A model generated the notes under the pieces. That model was not told the DNA's origin. It saw only the letters and a list, made by a program, of their open reading frames with translations, and did no database searches. The position numbers and the translations under genes are program-made. From assembly GCF_014836545.1 (NCBI RefSeq), contig NZ_JACSQS010000003.1, forward strand, positions 45,018 through 109,017: 64,000 nt of DNA, read 5' to 3'. Below, in pieces: positions 62,246-64,000 of this stretch. Source of the DNA: Stenotrophomonas lacuserhaii (GTDB lineage: Bacteria > Pseudomonadota > Gammaproteobacteria > Xanthomonadales > Xanthomonadaceae). Positions within the stretch are counted from its first letter, which is position 1. Every line of letters starts with the position of its first letter.

Positions 62246-62736
62246 TCTTGTTTCCTGTTGCAGGTCACTGATTCGAAAAATGTGCTCTGCCGATGCGCCC
62301 CCTCCCCGGGGACCGACCTTCCAGCGCACGTCTGGTGCAGCGCGAACGGGGCAGGTTCAATCGCTCAATCCCACCCCGGCGGGTTCGATTCTACGACTGC
62401 GACCATCGGTCACTACCGGCATCGATGACACAGTGCATCGTGGAACCAACCAACAGTCCAGAGAATGGCACTGCCGTAGAAACCGCTGCTGAACACAGCC
62501 TACGAAGTGCGCTCAAGATGCGTCGCCCTCTGCCGAGATGCGGACAGAACACCGGAGTTGTGTCCCAGTTGCAATCCGGCGTCTGTCATGACACACGCCG
62601 CGCACCCTGTTTGGACGCTGCACCCATGGCATGCAGCGTCCTGCCGCAGCGTGGTGGTTTCAGCCTGCGCCGCCCCCCATGGTTAGGGCAGTCCACGACG
62701 CCACGCGTCGCGCTCCCCTCCTCCACGGATGTCCCC
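62246..62736. other. Gene-free stretch upstream of the old yellow enzyme
   Basis: 491 bases between divergent genes. The plus-strand frame stays open upstream of the OYE start, but its translation is unlike the family and lacks a signal peptide, so I leave it out. I see no GTAG palindrome. Both promoters must lie here. AT-rich patches occur near 62270-62282 and 62400-62430, but no convincing -35/-10 pair or operator is visible. Confidence 0.4.
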
Positions 62737-63858
62737 ATGTCCCACCTGTTCTCCCCGTTCCAGCTGAAAGGCGTGACCCTGCGCAACCGCATCGCGGTAC
62801 CGCCGATGTGCCAGTACAGCGCCACCGATGGCGTGCCCAACGCCTGGCACCTGGCGCACTACACCGGACTGGCCCGCGGCGGTGCTGGCCTGGTCATCGT
62901 GGAAGCCACCGGCGTATCGCCGGAAGGCCGCATCACTCCCGGCTGCCTGGGCCTGTGGAACCAGGCGCAGGCTGACGCACTTGCCCCGATTGCCGCCGCC
63001 ATCGCCAAGACCGGTGCGGTACCGGGCATCCAGATCGGCCATGCTGGCCGCAAGGCCAGTGCCAACCTGCCGTGGGAAGGTGACGACCATATCGCCGATG
63101 ACGAGGCGCGCGGCTGGCCGACTCTGGCGCCATCGCCGATTGCCTTCGGCGGCGGTCTGTCCAAGCTGCCGCAGGAAATGACGGTCGAGGACATCAAGCG
63201 CGTGCAGGCTGACTTCGTCTCCGCCGCCGAACGCGCGCGCGATGCCGGGTTCAAATGGCTGGAACTGCACTTCGCACACGGTTACCTGGCGCAGAGTTTC
63301 TTCTCCGCCCATAGCAACCAGCGCGATGACACCTATGGCCGGAGCTTCGACAATCGCGCCCGGTTCCTGCTGGAAACGGTCGCCGCGGTACGCGCGGTAT
63401 GGCCGGCCGAGCTGCCGTTGACCGCGCGCATGGGCGTCATTGAATACGATGGGCGCGATGAAGAAACCCTGGCCGAATCCATCGAACTGGTCCGCCAGAT
63501 GCGCGACCGTGGGCTGGACCTGCTCAACGTCAGCATCAACTTCGTCATCCCGACCGGCGTCGTGCCGTGGGGTACTCCGTCGTTCCTGGCGCCGATTGCC
63601 CAGCGCGTGCGCGATGAAGCCGGCATCGCGGTGGCGGTTGGCTGGTGCGTGGATGGCGCTGAAGCAGCCGAAACCATCGTGCAGGAGCAGCAGAGCGACC
63701 TGGTGATGATCGGCCGCGCGCACTTGGCCAACCCGCATTACCCGTACCAGCTGGCGCAGGAACTGGGGGTTGAAAGCCCGGCCTGGACCACCCTGCCGGC
63801 GCCGTACGCGCACTGGCTGGCGCGCTACCGCGGGCCGGGCCGCGCTTCGGCGCAGTAA
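62737..63858 (+). CDS. Old yellow enzyme-family NADPH:flavin oxidoreductase (YqjM/XenA class)
   Basis: A 373-residue FMN-dependent ene-reductase with a TIM barrel. Cys25 in P-P-M-C-Q-Y-S-A-T is the thermophilic-like (YqjM) class residue that tunes FMN. Q-I-G-H-A-G-R-K and the substrate-binding His pair in E-L-H-F-A-H-G-Y-L are present, as is the phosphate-binding V-G-W-C-V-D and V-M-I-G-R-A-H-L end. It reduces activated C=C bonds and probably nitro compounds. The start is the first ATG that opens the barrel. Confidence 0.95.
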   Translation: MSHLFSPFQLKGVTLRNRIAVPPMCQYSATDGVPNAWHLAHYTGLARGGAGLVIVEATGVSPEGRITPGCLGLWNQAQADALAPIAAAIAKTGAVPGIQIGHAGRKASANLPWEGDDHIADDEARGWPTLAPSPIAFGGGLSKLPQEMTVEDIKRVQADFVSAAERARDAGFKWLELHFAHGYLAQSFFSAHSNQRDDTYGRSFDNRARFLLETVAAVRAVWPAELPLTARMGVIEYDGRDEETLAESIELVRQMRDRGLDLLNVSINFVIPTGVVPWGTPSFLAPIAQRVRDEAGIAVAVGWCVDGAEAAETIVQEQQSDLVMIGRAHLANPHYPYQLAQELGVESPAWTTLPAPYAHWLARYRGPGRASAQ

Positions 63859-63925
63859 GCAGGAGGTTTGAGGTCAACGTCAACGTCAAAAGCTGCAGGG
63901 CTGTTGCGTTGGCGGGGCGGGGTGG

Positions 63926-64000
63926 GTTCGTGGGAATCGCCGCAAGTACGTCCATGTAGGCTCGCCATCCGCATCCATGCGGGTGAGCGTTCCCACGAAC
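63926..64000. repeat. Inverted-repeat element at the window end
   Basis: GTTCGTGGGAA (63926-63936) and TTCCCACGAAC (63990-64000) are perfect 11-base arms. Inside, GCTCGCCATCCGCAT and ATGCGGGTGAGC form a second partial stem. The element may continue past the window. It differs from the GTAG family and probably belongs to another dispersed palindrome family. Confidence 0.65.

Noticed and set aside
62293..62736. Extended N-terminus of the old yellow enzyme
   Set aside because: The frame is open further upstream, but the translated sequence is Arg/Pro-rich and unlike the family, whose members begin at the MSHLFSPF-type start.

Overview
The window is GC-rich chromosomal DNA of a Stenotrophomonas species (Gammaproteobacteria, Xanthomonadaceae). 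The evidence is a complete smeT-smeDEF multidrug efflux locus with its SmeT-type operator, the core-gene order of xanthomonads, and dozens of short extragenic palindromes that begin with GTAG, the hallmark of the SMAG repeats described in Stenotrophomonas. SmeT differs at many positions from the S. maltophilia protein as I remember it, so a species outside S. maltophilia in the strict sense is possible. I see no prophage, insertion sequence, integron, CRISPR array, rRNA or tRNA.

Layout. 1-5 kb: a cut lipoprotein gene, the Prc tail-specific protease, and lipoate genes lipA-lipB-ybeD. 5-7.4 kb: a CsgG-like secreted protein diverging from an LpxR-type lipid A deacylase. 7.6-17.7 kb: an envelope block on the minus strand, made of a D,D-carboxypeptidase, rlpA, mltB and the rod-shape (elongasome) genes mreB-mreC-mreD-mrdA-rodA, tightly packed with 4-base overlaps. 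18-27 kb: a PfkB-type nucleoside kinase, a lipoprotein/HAD pair, a TetR/metallo-beta-lactamase-fold pair with shared operators, an M1 aminopeptidase, ubiE, a yeast-type cytosine deaminase, an unknown small protein and an iron-permease-family protein. 27-34 kb: smeF, smeE, smeD and divergent smeT. 34-39 kb: a chaperone-usher fimbrial cluster with two pilins and no recognisable tip adhesin. 39-44.4 kb: hslVU, xerC, a DUF484 gene, dapF and lptM in one direction, plus a YbaN-family gene. 44.5-50 kb: two S9 serine peptidases flanking a class I/II aminotransferase. 50-56 kb: a small membrane protein, a lipocalin, metN-metI without metQ, an EamA exporter, yajQ, a DUF1415 protein and an SDR oxidoreductase. 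56-64 kb: a proline-rich ankyrin protein, an M3 peptidase, a PLP cysteine synthase/desulfhydrase homologue, glyoxalase I, a second VOC protein, a CBS-pair protein and an old yellow enzyme.

The most unusual signal is what the GTAG palindromes do. Besides filling most intergenic gaps, they lie inside five coding sequences: four in the MreC tail, two in a 51-base tandem duplication in the PBP2 tail, and one each in RlpA, DapF and LipB. Every element whose GTAG head faces the ribosome is read in the same phase (GTA first), giving short Val/Ala/Arg-rich peptides. At least one other element is read one base over, so that its TAG ends an aminotransferase gene. These repeats therefore seem to lengthen, link or terminate proteins, with the insertions concentrated in cell-wall genes. 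No transposase for them (RAYT) is in the window.
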